Shown here: piece after piece, positions 40,201-48,212 of the stretch | Layout of the letters: each line of letters starts with the position of its first letter | How positions within the stretch are numbered: the first letter of the stretch is position 1 | Origin: Sapria himalayana | Taxonomy: Eukaryota; Streptophyta; Magnoliopsida; Malpighiales; Rafflesiaceae | Length of the DNA stretch: 64,000 bases | Assembly: GCA_029783825.1 (NCBI GenBank) | Contig: JAREIK010002440.1 | Span: forward strand, 620,001 to 684,000 | Direction of reading: 5' to 3' | The notes under the pieces: generated by a model | Databases searched by the model: none | Seen by the model: only the letters and a program-made list of their open reading frames with translations | Told to the model about the DNA's origin: nothing | Made by a program: the position numbers and the translations under genes

Positions 40201-43157
40201 GATGATACCATAAAATGAGATTTGATATTCTAATACTGTCAAGAAAAGTATTAAATTAAACAAAGAAAAGATAAAAATATTTGTACGACAAAATATATGA
40301 AATTAAGTGTTGAGTGCAACTTATTTAATTTTTTTTGGAATATGATCGGAAACTCAATATAAGAGTGGATAGTTCCATGATCATATGATTCATCTATAAT
40401 CTTGTTTTTATTTTAAATAAATAAAATATGTCTTATTTTCTTAGTTGTCTAATCTCCTATTCATTATGGATAAAAAGTAAAGTTGACTTGTAGACTATTA
40501 TGTCTTTTAGATTTGAGATAGATTTATTTTTCTTGGAATTCTTACTATTATAGTCAACTTGATTTGTGTTTATTGCTATATGTAATAATTTCATATGAAT
40601 ATTGTTATCATGATATAAATCATGAAGTTCATATATAGTTGAGAGAATACTTTCTCTTCTAATTGATAGTCCAAGTGAAATTATAGAAGAGTAAATATTC
40701 CTAAATTAGATTTTGATAAAAAATATTTATATATTTTTGGTTATTATAGTAATCAAGAAATATACATCTTAATGATCTTAGTTTTATTTTATCTTGTGTT
40801 AAAAAGAGAACATTAATAAAATAAATATTCTCAAAGATTTTTGAATGAAAACTAAACAACACTCTTCTAGATGCCTAATTTGAAAATCCACAGCATAAAA
40901 AAAGAATAGAAGAAGATATTTGTTAGATGAGATATTTTGCAGTTAATATAATATCCCACAAAAATATTTCAAATGCTCATATTAAAGGGGGTTGGAGTTA
41001 TCTCAATTAATTTTTTTTACAATCTCATTTTGTGGTGGTATGCAAATATATGAAGTCTGATATATGATTATGTAATTCATATATTAAATATTAAAACTAT
41101 TCGCCATTACTTTAATATATTTTTTTTTATTTTTTTTTTTATTTTTGTTTATTATTTTATGAAATAATTAAAATATGAAAAATATGACAAACTAAAAAAG
41201 AAATAATCATATAAATTATGAATAATCATAAATAAAATTAACAAAATACCTAAGTTTCTCTTGGGTTTCTCCTCATGTGTCTAAGCGTATCTATATCAAA
41301 TCACAAAGTGTCCTTACTCATATTAACTTGGTGTACAAGTTGAAAAATTATAATATATTTTTTTAGTTGATTTATTTCATGATATTTAGTGGGTGACCAA
41401 GTTGAGAATGTATAATAATATTTTAAGTATACTTAAATATTTAGTAGGATATCTTATAATAGAAGAGAAAATATATAATTTGCTCTGCTGAATTTTAAAA
41501 GATATTTTTTTTAGTATTTTCTGATCATACAAATAAATATTAGTAAAAAAGAAAATTAAATCATCTCAATGATATGAAGCTAACATTATAATTAATAATA
41601 ATCAAAATATAATAAAGAAACAAAAAATCATATTGAATATTATCATACTTAATGATTTTTAATGATTTATCATCAGATATCACAATATTCAGTTAGCAAG
41701 ATACAATATGGTTAAGAGCAAATGATTATCTATATTGAGTATTGGTTTTTGAATTAACAATCCATGAACTTAAGGTAAATGAATAAGACATAATAACTAC
41801 AATGCTTGTAGGCCGGGAAGAATTTATTGTTGTTGTACTAAGAAAGAATCACAAATATACCTTTTCACTAAGGGTGATGGTGGTTGGTGGGAGCACTCTA
41901 TGAGTATTCATGAATAGATTTGGTTATCAACATGTCTCTCTCAATTGTCTATAGTGATCTAGCAGGCGGTATATCTAGAAACAAATCCTAACAATTGTCA
42001 TTTGTGTGACTTATATTTCTATAGTATGTACATTAAATTGAAGTTTTCATGCATTTGTTTTTGTTATGACTAGTATCCTAATGGCTCTTAGCAAATGCAG
42101 AGTGAGATATCTCACTCTTATCTCATAGTTTATCTTATTTAAATTTAACTGCCTGATAATATAACTTAGATCTTGTAAAAAATTTTCTGTCATCTAAAAT
42201 TAACTAGCAAAATACTAAAACTTGTTTGATAATGAATATATAAATATCATGCATAGGAGCTTCACTATTTGTCATAATCTCTATGTAACATTAATCTCGG
42301 ATGAAAAAACATATAAGAGTTGTTTAGTCAACCAAGTAAATTAGGTAAAGTGGGTAATATCCTACTCAAACCCTATAATCCTTTTTAGTTTCAGTCCAAA
42401 ACATTGTATAACTATGTCATATATGTATAGTCTGATATGAACATAATGATGCTACTAACTCTCTTAGGATATCTTGAACATTGTGTAAGATGAGAAAATT
42501 GAGGTCAGCTCCAAATCAATGAATTATCACATCAAAATTAAAAGGTGGGAGTTTATCTGTGGCAACTTATCATTCATTTCATTGTTGATTGATTGATTGA
42601 TTAGATAATTTAGCATCATCTGAATAAAGATTCACATCTTGATTTCTGTTGTTCATTGTGATTATTTCTGATTTCTAAATTTTTAGTGTAATAATTGAGA
42701 TTTTAACTTATTCCATAATAAAAAAATATTATGCATTTTTTGTGAACCACCTGAGGGAGAGGGAGAGGTGTTCATGGGGTGCCCTTATATGATGAAATCG
42801 TTAGATTGGGGTAACCCACATGGTAGGTGCTTATATCCATAGTACAGTAAACAAAATAAAATAAGAAATAAAAAATAAAAAACAATGCAAACCACAACAT
42901 TTATGGCTATGTGTTGTTTATTTGACATTTTTTAAAATCATAAGCAAAAAATGAGCTGTATTAGGGATGTCCTGGTCCTGCCTCCTTCCCAAGATTTTTG
43001 TATCCTTTGTTTTGCTTGTTTACGTATTCCTTTTTTATTATCAAACAGTTCTGAGCTAGCACAGAGGGTTGGCATAAATGAAATAGCTGAAAGTATGATG
43101 GCTTTCAATACCAATTACAAGGATACTGGGCTGTTTGGTGTCTATGCAGTCACAAAG
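14550..43157 (+). CDS. MPPB: Mitochondrial processing peptidase beta subunit, partial (4 internal exons)
   Basis: MPP is the matrix or bc1-associated M16 zinc peptidase that removes mitochondrial targeting presequences; the beta subunit carries the catalytic site. The joined exons 14550-14714, 14798-14935, 30444-30595 and 43049-43157 encode about 188 residues. These contain the family landmarks [51 protein letters not shown] and [15 protein letters not shown]. All junctions are GT-AG and phases agree, including a Gly codon split between the third and fourth exons. The HxxEH zinc motif and the following ligand Glu should lie in exons upstream of the window, and the C-terminal part downstream. 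No internal stop was seen, so it looks like a real gene rather than a retrocopy. Introns are 83, 15,508 and 12,453 bp and are filled with transposons. Whether it is the main MPPB locus or a diverging paralogue cannot be told here. Confidence 0.93.
14798..14935 (+). CDS. MPPB: MPPB exon ([12 protein letters not shown] ... YFTGSE)
   Basis: This 138 bp exon, phase 0 at both ends, encodes 46 residues. The acceptor is cattttag and the donor is gtacaa at 14936. [20 protein letters not shown] matches the M16 strand-helix segment that closes the N-terminal domain. The intron before it is only 83 bp, in contrast to the three others touching visible exons. Confidence 0.95.
14936..15529 (+). other. Start of 15.5 kb MPPB intron, no other feature
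   Basis: This is ordinary AT-rich intron sequence after the donor at 14936. No second exon, repeat terminus or family match was recognised before the TTAGCAAATA repeat cluster. Confidence 0.6.
15530..15672. repeat. Cluster of TTAGCAAATA / TATTTGCTAA inverted repeats
   Basis: At least seven copies of the decamer lie within about 140 bp in both orientations, for example attagcaaatatat, atatatttgctaatata, atttgctaatataag, tttagcaagtatatttgcta and gatttgctaatc. Single strands could fold into several hairpins. The cluster lies about 60 bp before the DUF659-type hAT transposase remnant. Short repeats of this kind are typical of the subterminal transposase-binding region of hAT elements, so it is probably the end region of that element. 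No outer border or target-site duplication was found. Confidence 0.7.
15735..16440 (+). pseudogene. hAT transposase pseudogene, BED/DUF659 type
   Basis: Conceptual reading gives [20 protein letters not shown], a BED-type C2..H zinc finger. Further on come [16 protein letters not shown] and [11 protein letters not shown], matching the region before DUF659 in plant hAT proteins. Several stops and frameshifts occur, and homology fades where the RICESLEEPER-like fragment begins near 16500. This lineage is distinct from the TAGAGGTGTC family that dominates the window. Confidence 0.65.
16500..18200 (+). pseudogene. RICESLEEPER-like hAT transposase remnant, split by a MITE
   Basis: Nucleotide-level similarity to the transposase of the 53395-57222 element can be followed in order. 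It covers the CTCHVINLIVQ segment (about 16545-16577, resuming after 17072), the VYTPT segment (near 17410), the middle part (17560-17620) and the dimerisation region (about 17990-18080). Decay is extreme, with no frame longer than about 60 codons. The insertion at 16578-17063 interrupts it. Confidence 0.65.
16578..17063. mobile_element. hAT MITE, perfect 8-bp TSD, nested in transposase pseudogene
   Basis: The left end is tagaggtgtcaaacgggctg and the right end is cattTGACATTTCTA. The 8 bp gtatcata is exact on both sides (16570-16577 and 17064-17071). The 486 bp interior is GC-rich with repeated ggcccTGCACAGTTCAGCTG-type blocks near 16610-16660. Removing it rejoins a decayed hAT transposase reading, which shows the order of insertion. 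Confidence 0.93.
18363..18384. repeat. (CA)n microsatellite
   Basis: An uninterrupted CA run of about 11 units lies at the left edge of a GC-richer hAT-like block. Confidence 0.95.
18386..18645. mobile_element. Degenerate hAT-end-like remnant
   Basis: The block has the ggcatgcc/ttgggctg word use of the hAT ends. It ends in cttgtttttcacctttata, close to the right terminus of the 11112-13583 element. No matching target-site duplication was found, so the left border is uncertain. Confidence 0.45.
18656..18684. repeat. (AT)n microsatellite
   Basis: A run of AT dinucleotides lies just before the 4.36 kb hAT element. Confidence 0.9.
19270..21060 (-). pseudogene. hAT transposase pseudogene in the 18748 element
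   Basis: Reading right to left, the nucleotide sequence follows the 53395 transposase from the segment near 21040 through the core to the dimerisation region near 19430-19300. The short frame 19961-19743 keeps the [20 protein letters not shown] part of the family. Stops are frequent. At the Trp-Trp position the strand reads TGATAA (complement of 19617-19622), and the KDW Trp is TGA (complement of 19441-19443). Confidence 0.75.
21503..22290. mobile_element. Non-autonomous repeat, TTTGATAA-ended family (copy 1)
   Basis: It starts with ttaagggcccatttgataaa and ends with gtttattatcagcccctaaa, whose complement begins ttaggggctgataataaac, so the ends are imperfect inverted repeats. The inside is AT-rich with recurring GCTGAAAAT words. 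A second copy lies at 34374-35056 in the opposite orientation and shares the same inner segments. It sits inside the long hAT element and is therefore younger than that insertion. No clear target-site duplication was seen. The class is probably an hAT-like MITE, though this is not certain. Confidence 0.65.
22417..22470. repeat. GA-rich tract
   Basis: gagagagagagag followed by imperfect GA repeats lies in the leader of the 18748 hAT element. The matching CT-rich tract occurs in the leader of the 53395 copy (about 54178-54262). Confidence 0.85.
23160..24170 (-). mobile_element. Copia-type retrotransposon 3' remnant
   Basis: The order of segments matches the 26830-27950 remnant, which contains a readable Copia RNase H. 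First comes an LTR/3' region with tttattaatttgaaaaatta, then caatttatacc and tttgagacaatgtacatg, then tcaaattcaacactctcatt near 23355. After that comes a long, decayed RNase H and reverse transcriptase segment on the - strand. No frame is open. Borders and both LTR ends are not resolvable. Confidence 0.55.
24205..24446. mobile_element. Short hAT MITE (242 bp), perfect 8-bp TSD
   Basis: The left end tagaggtgtcaaacaggccg and the right end cttgattgacatctcta give a clean inverted terminus. The 8 bp cattgatg is exact on both sides (24197-24204 and 24447-24454). This is the shortest of the perfect-TSD copies: mostly the two subterminal regions joined together. Confidence 0.95.
24590..25080. mobile_element. 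Degenerate hAT-like remnant
   Basis: The sequence is rich in ggcatg, catgct and tagctagc words. It ends near 25060 in ggtttgtttgccacatcttg, whose complement resembles the family terminus. No target-site duplication was found. Confidence 0.45.
25081..26155. other. AT-rich DNA, no confident feature
   Basis: No exon, terminal repeat or clear retroelement domain was recognised. The moderately GC-richer part at 25940-26060 may be decayed retroelement sequence but could not be assigned. Confidence 0.5.
26345..26371. repeat. (GT)n microsatellite
   Basis: An uninterrupted GT run lies within the Copia remnant. Confidence 0.95.
26496..26792. repeat. Compound CA / TA microsatellite cluster
   Basis: A CA run (26499-26517), a long TA run (26582-26613), imperfect TATG/TGTA sequence and a second CA run (26766-26790) follow each other. 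The open frames here (for example VCVCVCV and YIYIYI peptides) are products of the repeats. Confidence 0.92.
27280..27462 (-). pseudogene. Copia RNase H fragment
   Basis: A 60-codon frame reads [20 protein letters not shown], then [20 protein letters not shown] and ILYYDN. This corresponds to the plant Copia RNase H order (SWxSKKQ, EAEY, CELxWLxxLLxEL, LxCDN). The frame continues on both sides only with stops and shifts. RNase H removes element RNA during reverse transcription; this copy is dead. Confidence 0.8.
27960..29890. other. AT-rich DNA, possibly decayed retroelement
   Basis: No domain could be read with confidence. Phrases such as cttagggagacttacacctc near 28665 hint at further decayed retroelement sequence continuous with the Copia remnant to the left. 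Confidence 0.4.
29905..30160. other. GC-richer block upstream of MPPB exon, unidentified
   Basis: About 250 bp of balanced, non-repetitive sequence stands in AT-rich intron 280 bp before the exon at 30444. A 112-codon + strand frame (29910-30248) and a 79-codon - strand frame overlap here; neither resembles a known family. The block lacks the TAGAGGTGTC ends of the hAT family. It may be a fragment of another mobile element or an old captured sequence. Confidence 0.4.
30444..30595 (+). CDS. MPPB: MPPB exon ([13 protein letters not shown] ... GGGKHMG)
   Basis: This 152 bp exon starts in phase 0 after ctgatatttcag and ends with two bases of a Gly codon before gtattc. It encodes [20 protein letters not shown] and [16 protein letters not shown], matching the start of the second M16 domain. 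A few positions ([15 protein letters not shown]) look less usual for plant MPP-beta than the rest, which could reflect a paralogue or lineage divergence. Confidence 0.94.
30596..31164 (+). other. Start of 12.5 kb MPPB intron, no other feature
   Basis: This is AT-rich intron sequence after the donor gtattc. No exon-like segment or repeat terminus was recognised. Confidence 0.6.
31180..31600. repeat. Tandem duplication, unit about 200 bp, two copies
   Basis: Copy 1 (about 31182-31402) and copy 2 (about 31403-31600) share, in order, acattcctatt, ttggtgtg or ttagtgtg with tatatttg, aaatgtcctaaggctatctc or aaatgatccaaaactatctc, tttgtgaatatat, aagcttgtat, ggtaagcat or agtaagcat, and a ttttggaa...agtaataatt or agtgataatt end. 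Divergence is substantial, so the duplication is old. Confidence 0.75.
31610..34370. other. AT-rich intron with decayed repeats
   Basis: No gene was recognised. A GC-richer patch at 32860-33020 gives an 83-codon + strand frame (32782-33033) of unknown kind with no neighbouring coding sequence. Repetitive wording at 33330-33680 (gttgcgac, gttgtgatac, caagttgaaac) suggests another worn tandem repeat. Much of the stretch may be old retroelement. Confidence 0.45.
34374..35056. mobile_element. Non-autonomous repeat, TTTGATAA-ended family (copy 2)
   Basis: It begins ttaagggactgtttgataac and ends gttttatcaaataggacctaa, giving imperfect inverted ends of the form TTA(A/G)GG..C..TTTGATAA. Inner segments (tccttattat complement, ttcagcatttatagtt, cagtattcaatt) match the copy at 21503-22290 in reverse orientation. 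Flanks contain tggaaga and tggaagt but do not give a clean duplication. There is no coding capacity. Confidence 0.7.
35470..35745. repeat. GAGTGT-type minisatellite
   Basis: Repeated gtgagagtgagtgtgagt units occur. A longer unit of about 40 bp carries agagtccacatgagagtgag (near 35656 and 35686) and has a third variant near 35715. The complementary open frame encodes a Ser-His-Thr repeat peptide, which is simply the repeat translated. It abuts a hAT-like remnant on its right. Confidence 0.92.
35756..36085. mobile_element. Degenerate hAT-like remnant
   Basis: The block is GC-richer with catgcctgg, ggcatgacc and gctagc words. Its right edge cgacccattta-like sequence (tgacccatttaataccatta) and left edge gtgtctgggtatgac resemble worn TAGAGGTGTCAAATGGG ends. 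No target-site duplication was found. Confidence 0.5.
36090..38263. other. AT-rich intron with microsatellites
   Basis: It contains an AT run at about 37171-37203 and a CA run at about 37602-37619. No exon or identifiable transposon domain was seen. Confidence 0.55.
38272..38488. mobile_element. Short hAT MITE (about 217 bp), decayed TSD
   Basis: The left end tagaggtgtcaaaataggtt and the right end ccatttcgaaatcccca form the inverted termini. Flanks cctattag (38264-38271) and cctaataa (38489-38496) agree at 6 of 8 positions. It is an older copy of the TAGAGGTGTCAAA family. Confidence 0.75.
38497..39735. other. AT-rich intron without recognised feature
   Basis: The stretch is very AT-rich, with a short TA run at about 39539-39558. 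No coding signal was seen. Confidence 0.55.
39738..40372. repeat. Tandem duplication, unit about 320 bp, two copies
   Basis: Copy 1 (about 39738-40070) and copy 2 (about 40072-40372) share a long ordered set of words. These are gatttattctcatagtg or gatttattttcatagtg, tatggtactag or tatgatactag, aaaatgaggcatgagta or aaaatgagatttgatat, gtcaagaaaagta, gaaaagataaaa, gagtgcaacttatt or taagtgcaacttatt, and gaaactcaatataag. Both have many differences, so the event is old. The source sequence may be retroelement, but no domain could be assigned. Confidence 0.8.
40380..43048. other. AT-rich intron, possibly old retroelement, up to MPPB exon
   Basis: No confident domain was found. Sequences near 40850-41060 and 41790-42000 have retroelement-like composition but could not be matched. 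The last 300 bp before the acceptor at 43048 are ordinary intron. Confidence 0.45.
43049..43157 (+). CDS. MPPB: MPPB exon ([15 protein letters not shown] ... YAVTK)
   Basis: This 109 bp exon begins with the last base of the split Gly codon after ttatcaaacag and ends in phase 0 before gttagg. It encodes 36 residues including [20 protein letters not shown] and [12 protein letters not shown]. Known plant homologues usually continue AKPDCLDDL; no such exon was recognised in the remaining 20.8 kb. Confidence 0.95.
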
Positions 43158-43542
43158 GTTAGGTTATCTTCTGTTGAGATTGGGACTCTGTAAAATTGAT
43201 TGTATGTTAAAGTATGATGGCTTTCATTACCAATTACAATTAATTGCATGTAGAATACCTATATGTAAATGGATGTTCTTATTTGTTATCTATTTTTATA
43301 TATGCTTGTTAGGTGATACTTTTAGAAAAGGGAATAAAACATAGAATATAACATAAAGTCTCCTATCACATGGAATATAACTTGATTTATGCATTTATTC
43401 TATTTAGAAAAGGGAGAGAACGGTAAGAGGGAGGGAGGGTATTGTGTTTTCATTATTGAATGGTAGATGACATTCAGAATAATCATAAAATTTAGGTTTG
43501 TCAGCTCACTTTTTAGTTACCAGCTACATTTGACTTTTAAGT
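43158..43542 (+). other. Start of MPPB intron longer than 20.8 kb
   Basis: The donor gttagg at 43158 is followed by AT-rich sequence. Within it, agtatgatggctttcattac (43211-43230) almost repeats exon bases 43092-43111. This small partial duplication of exon sequence shows no open continuation. Confidence 0.6.
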
Positions 43543-43550
43543 AGTTAACT

Positions 43551-44090
43551 TAGAGGTGTTAATAGGGCTGGGCGGTCCGGGCACGGAATGATTCAGCCGT
43601 GCTTGGCGTCGCCCAGCATTGCATATTCTGGAAACGTACCTGGTCTTGGACCCTACCGCACGGCTCGTGCTGTACTGGGCTTGCGCGAATCGTGTTTCAT
43701 GCCGAGCCAGGTATGACTCATATGCTTGGCCCAGTGGCACGGTCCATAGGCCCAAGGACCTTGGATCGGCTATGAGTCATGGGTCAAGTACTATCGGGTG
43801 ACTGCCTGATAGGGCATGTTATTTAAAAAAATAAATTCGACCGTGTAAATCGGATCTTGCTTATGTAACTGATTACAATTGGATGCTCACGTGAGTCATT
43901 CACCCATTATATTTTTACACAACTGGCTTCTGACATGGATGATCGACACAACCCTACACTATTCGGGCTAATTATCCCATGTCGGGCATGCTTGTTAGTT
44001 CTCGTGCCATGCTAGGTACGGCACAGTGGCATGACTGTGCCACACTCAAATGGTTCATACCAATATAGTACGACTCTTTTGACATCTCTA
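43551..44090. mobile_element. hAT MITE (540 bp), perfect 8-bp TSD
   Basis: The left end tagaggtgttaatagggctg and the right end cttttgacatctcta form the termini. agttaact is exact on both sides (43543-43550 and 44091-44098). The GC-rich subterminal parts surround an AT-richer centre. It lies 393 bp downstream of an MPPB exon. Confidence 0.95.
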
Positions 44091-44098
44091 AGTTAACT

Positions 44099-46162
44099 CT
44101 AATATTAATGATTATGTCATACATAATATAATATTACTAGTAATGTTAATTTTGGCTTCTTTATATTTTATAACATATTGTATTTTAGAGTTTATTTATA
44201 TTTGTTTATATGTGACATCATAATCATTAACTAAGTTTTATTCCAATTAAGGGTTTGTTGTTGGCCATGTTTTTTCAATTTATCCTATTAAAAATTATAT
44301 TCATTTTTTATCTTTAATTAAAAAAATATTTATTTACAACTTAACTCAATTGTTTTTAGGTTTGCTCTAGTTTTATTTGATCGTTCACTTATTATCTTAG
44401 ACTTTCTACTCATTGCATTCGGAGGCTTATGCTGGAAATGACTAAATCATCTCGGATAATTTTTTTTAATTATCTATAAGAATTATTTAATATTTTTTTT
44501 TTAATTTTATTTTTGACTTACTAAATAATTATTTTATCATCTTAAAGTAAAGTTAATCTTATAGTTTTATAGATTTTTTTTTTAATTTAGTTGGTATTTG
44601 TTTATCATAAAAAATTATTGAAATAGCTTTTTATTTGGTTTATGTAATCTTAGTACTATGAGATATATCATTGCTAATTTTATTGTATTTACTTAATATG
44701 GAGTTTAGGAATATGAAATAATTATTATTTGATACTTCTTACTTTTTATTTTGATTATTACTTAGTATAATTTTTAATATTATTGAACTCATATTTCATG
44801 CATTTTATTCTTGTTATGATAAATTATAAATTCTTTAAACTCAAATGTTATCCTTTTGAGATATATTATTAATTCATTTATTTTAAACATAAAATATATA
44901 GATTGAGTGATGATCATTGGTATAGTCTCATTATTTTTGGTAACTAATGAGTGATCTCTTGAGCTAATATAACTTCGAATAATGCTCACCCTACTTAACA
45001 TTGATTAGATTAATATGTACTTTTAATATCAATTTCTTACATAATATTTATACGATTTAATTATTTGGGTCTTTTTTCTATTTGTTTTAAATTGATAAAT
45101 ATCACGTATAAGTCTTTTTTATTCTTTTTATATTTTTAGATTAATGATTAGATTACATAGATAGTTTTCATAATATGATAGTTTGGTTGGTAAAGAGGAT
45201 GAATATTATTATCTTGGGATCTCGAATTTGATTTATATAGATGTCAAATATGCTTTTCATGATATATATCAGTTGAATTTATCATGTTGTTGGGAAGTGA
45301 ATCTTACCTGCTTTAATTATGAGACTATGAGGCTCATATATGAGATCGATGAATAGTATGAGTTGGGTCTGGGAGGGAGGATGAGAGGGGGAGATGAAAA
45401 AAAGTAGATAGTTTCCATAATAAACATATCTAATAAAAATTAAAATTGATTCTCTAAAATATTTATTTATTTTTAGTTTGTTTTAGTATTTTTTTTTAAA
45501 GTTTTATTGTGTGGCTATGAGTTTAATATATTAATAACTATTATAATTGTAAATATCATTCTTGTTCTTACAAATAAGAGTTATAATATTTTATATTCAT
45601 TCATCTAATACTCTCTAAATTTCACTAGGGATATCATTGAACTGTTAGGATTTTATTATCTTCATCATCTTAAAAGCTTCACTATTCTTAGGAGTCTTAT
45701 TTTAGTTATATTTTTAAAATTATTTAGTTTTTTTTATCATTCTCAATTTTTAAAAATGATTTCGTTAACTTGGTTAAGAGATTATGAAAAAATTTTAGTT
45801 ATATCTTTCTTAGATTTTTAATTTTTTATTATAATTTAATTATTTTATTCTTAATAAATTTTATTTGACTGATATATTTTCTCTTATTCTTTCTTATTCT
45901 AGATGATTTATAAATATTATGTTTTCTCTCCAAACTCATCGTACAATTTATTATTTAACTTAATTTTACTAACCATTCATTTTTTTTGTTTCCATATAGA
46001 GTTATTAAAGATTGTCCTGCCTAAAGTCCATGTGCCATGATGCCTTGGAAAAAGTGCCTCGCCTTGTGCGGAGCAAGAGGATTTCGTGTGCATGAGGTGC
46101 TATAAATCTAACAAGGAGATGCACCAGCTCATTCCAAGTATTATATATTTCTGGGTGTATTG
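44099..46162. other. AT-rich DNA, one short GC-rich fragment
   Basis: There is no gene. At about 46010-46140 a GC-richer fragment (gccttggaaaaagtgcctcg and neighbours) resembles a piece of another dispersed repeat but is too short to name. Confidence 0.5.
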
Positions 46163-46170
46163 TTTATACT

Positions 46171-46432
46171 TAGTGGTGTAACCGAGCCGAGTATTAGGCA
46201 GGCTCGGCTCGGCTCAGCTCGGTTTTAAAGGAGTAGGCTCGAGCTTGTTCACGAGCTTGTTCACAAGCTGACGAGCCGAGTTTGAGGGTGCTCGGGCTCG
46301 GCTCATTTAACTTACGAGCCTCAAAATGATATTCGGGTTCGGCTCATTTAACTTAATAAACGAGTTCGAGCGAGCTTCTAACGAGCCGAACGCCAAGCAG
46401 CTCGCCAGTAGCTCGGCTCGGTTACAGTCCTA
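46171..46432. mobile_element. MITE of a second family (ACCGAGCCGAG ends), perfect 8-bp TSD
   Basis: The left end tagtggtgtaaccgagccga and the right end ctcggctcggttacagtccta are inverted repeats. The 8 bp tttatact is exact on both sides (46163-46170 and 46433-46440). The interior repeats GAGCCGAG, CTCGGCTC and CACGAGCTTGTT words, with a near-duplicate gttcggctcatttaactta segment (about 46296 and 46338). The 8-bp duplication and termini place it in the hAT superfamily, but apart from the TAGAGGTGTC group. Confidence 0.93.
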
Positions 46433-46440
46433 TTTATACT

Positions 46441-47845
46441 TAGTAAATTTTTGGGTCTATTTTTAAATATTTTATATATAATGCATCAAATCAATATTTG
46501 TCCTTGTATATATGTTATGATTTTATTATAATGTTAGAAATTATCATTTGTGATATAATTCTGAAAATTTGTTGGGCGATTAATTTTATATAATGGGATT
46601 CATAAGTTTAAGGGTGAATAATTTGATCAATTAATAATGAATTAATTATTATTCAAGTTGAATAAATAAACTTAAGTCTAGAAAAGATATAAATATTTTA
46701 GGATTAACTTATTTTCTTGTATATGAACCGATTTATATATTACAAGAGTAATACTTTATTCGATTATTAAGCGTAAGATAGACATATGTTGAATTGATTA
46801 AGTATTCATTTGGCATACAAGATAAATATCAATCTTAGATTGTTACTATCAAAGATAATTATTTCATCATTGTGTTTTTCTTATTTCATCACAAAATTCA
46901 TATTGGTTCGTTCACGAGTAATCTATATGTCTACTCATTTTAGGTAATATATTAACTATCATTGATTATTGTTTCGAGTATATATTTATATCATTCAATC
47001 TTCATAGTCAAAAAATATGAAATGAAATGATAATAATTGTGTTGTATTTTTGATTTAATGAGCATCATACTCTTGTCAATTAATATATATATTTTATTGA
47101 TTTTACCTATTAAAATCATGTTAGAGAAAGCGATTTGCTTGTTTATTATCACCTTATGAAACATATTTGTTTAAGTTTTTTTTTGTTACTTATATATCAT
47201 TGTTCATCATAGTCAACTCGCAACATATTAAAGTAAAACTCAGATTTAATGTTCTATATAACACACATCATCTTAAGATTTGTTCTTTTTGGATATACAT
47301 AATAAAATGATTATAAATTTGTTTGTATTTTTGGTTTCGTGAGCATTATATTTGTTTTATTTAAATTTATATAAATTTAGGATTTCTATTCATAGGTTTA
47401 TTTCATAATTAAGAATATAAGATTTGTCATTTTATGAGTTAAATCTCATAAGTGTCTCATTATATATCTGTCATTATTTATCATGTCCAATACACATAAA
47501 TTTATGTTAAAATTAAATCTTAAATCTATATTATAAATAACACTATCATCTATTAATATTTTAAAGATAATATCATCATAATTTAATATTATACTAACTC
47601 AATCATTCACATGTATAATAAATAAATCTTAGATCCTTATGTTTAATGCTAACCGGCATGATAATCTAAGTCTTAAACTCTTATCAATCAATCCTTACTT
47701 GTGTTTAATCTTTAATTTAACCCTAAGTAGGGGAGTTTGAATTTGTGTTGCTTATGGATTTTTGTGCTTTTTGGCTTGAAATCTAAATCTTTCTCTTTTA
47801 TACTATATTGGTTCCATTGAGTTGTTCGGTTTTTCAAGCTGTAAG
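46441..47845. other. AT-rich DNA without recognised feature
   Basis: No coding frame or terminal repeat was recognised. The sequence may be old retroelement. Confidence 0.5.
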
Positions 47846-47904
47846 TTGTGATTTTATGTTGACATTATGATTCCGTCATGTCATTGAATTCCTCTAAAGC
47901 ACAA

Positions 47905-48212
47905 AAGTCACGACAAGAAATAAATATCATGACTAATGAACTTCTTCTTTGGAATACAAAATCATTACGATAAGAATATTATGACTGAGATAATTTTATT
48001 TGAAGTACAAAGTCGTTACACTAAATATCATGTTTGAGATATTTACTCTTTCAAATAAATAATCATAGTGTTAAGAATGATGTAAATGAGACATTTCCTT
48101 TCTATAACAAAATGTCATAGTGATAAGAATGTTATGACTGAGAATGATTTTCTTTGTAGTCAATAGTCATGGCAAGAAAGTTTGTCATGATTAAAAATTA
48201 TTTAATGTCGTG
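47905..48212. repeat. 51-bp minisatellite, six units
   Basis: Units begin at about 47905, 47957, 48008, 48058, 48109 and 48162, a spacing of 50-53 bp. Each carries a core like gtcatagtgataagaatgtt followed by atgac and a T-rich tail ending gtac or aac. GTCATA and TATGAC inside the core form a short inverted repeat. Units differ by about a fifth to a third of positions by eye. Fragments of further units may flank it (about 47850 and 48405-48480). Confidence 0.8.

Noticed and set aside
47905..48212. Regularly spaced repeats resembling a CRISPR array
   Set aside because: Units are diverged over their whole length, there are no unique spacers, and the genome is a plant nuclear one.
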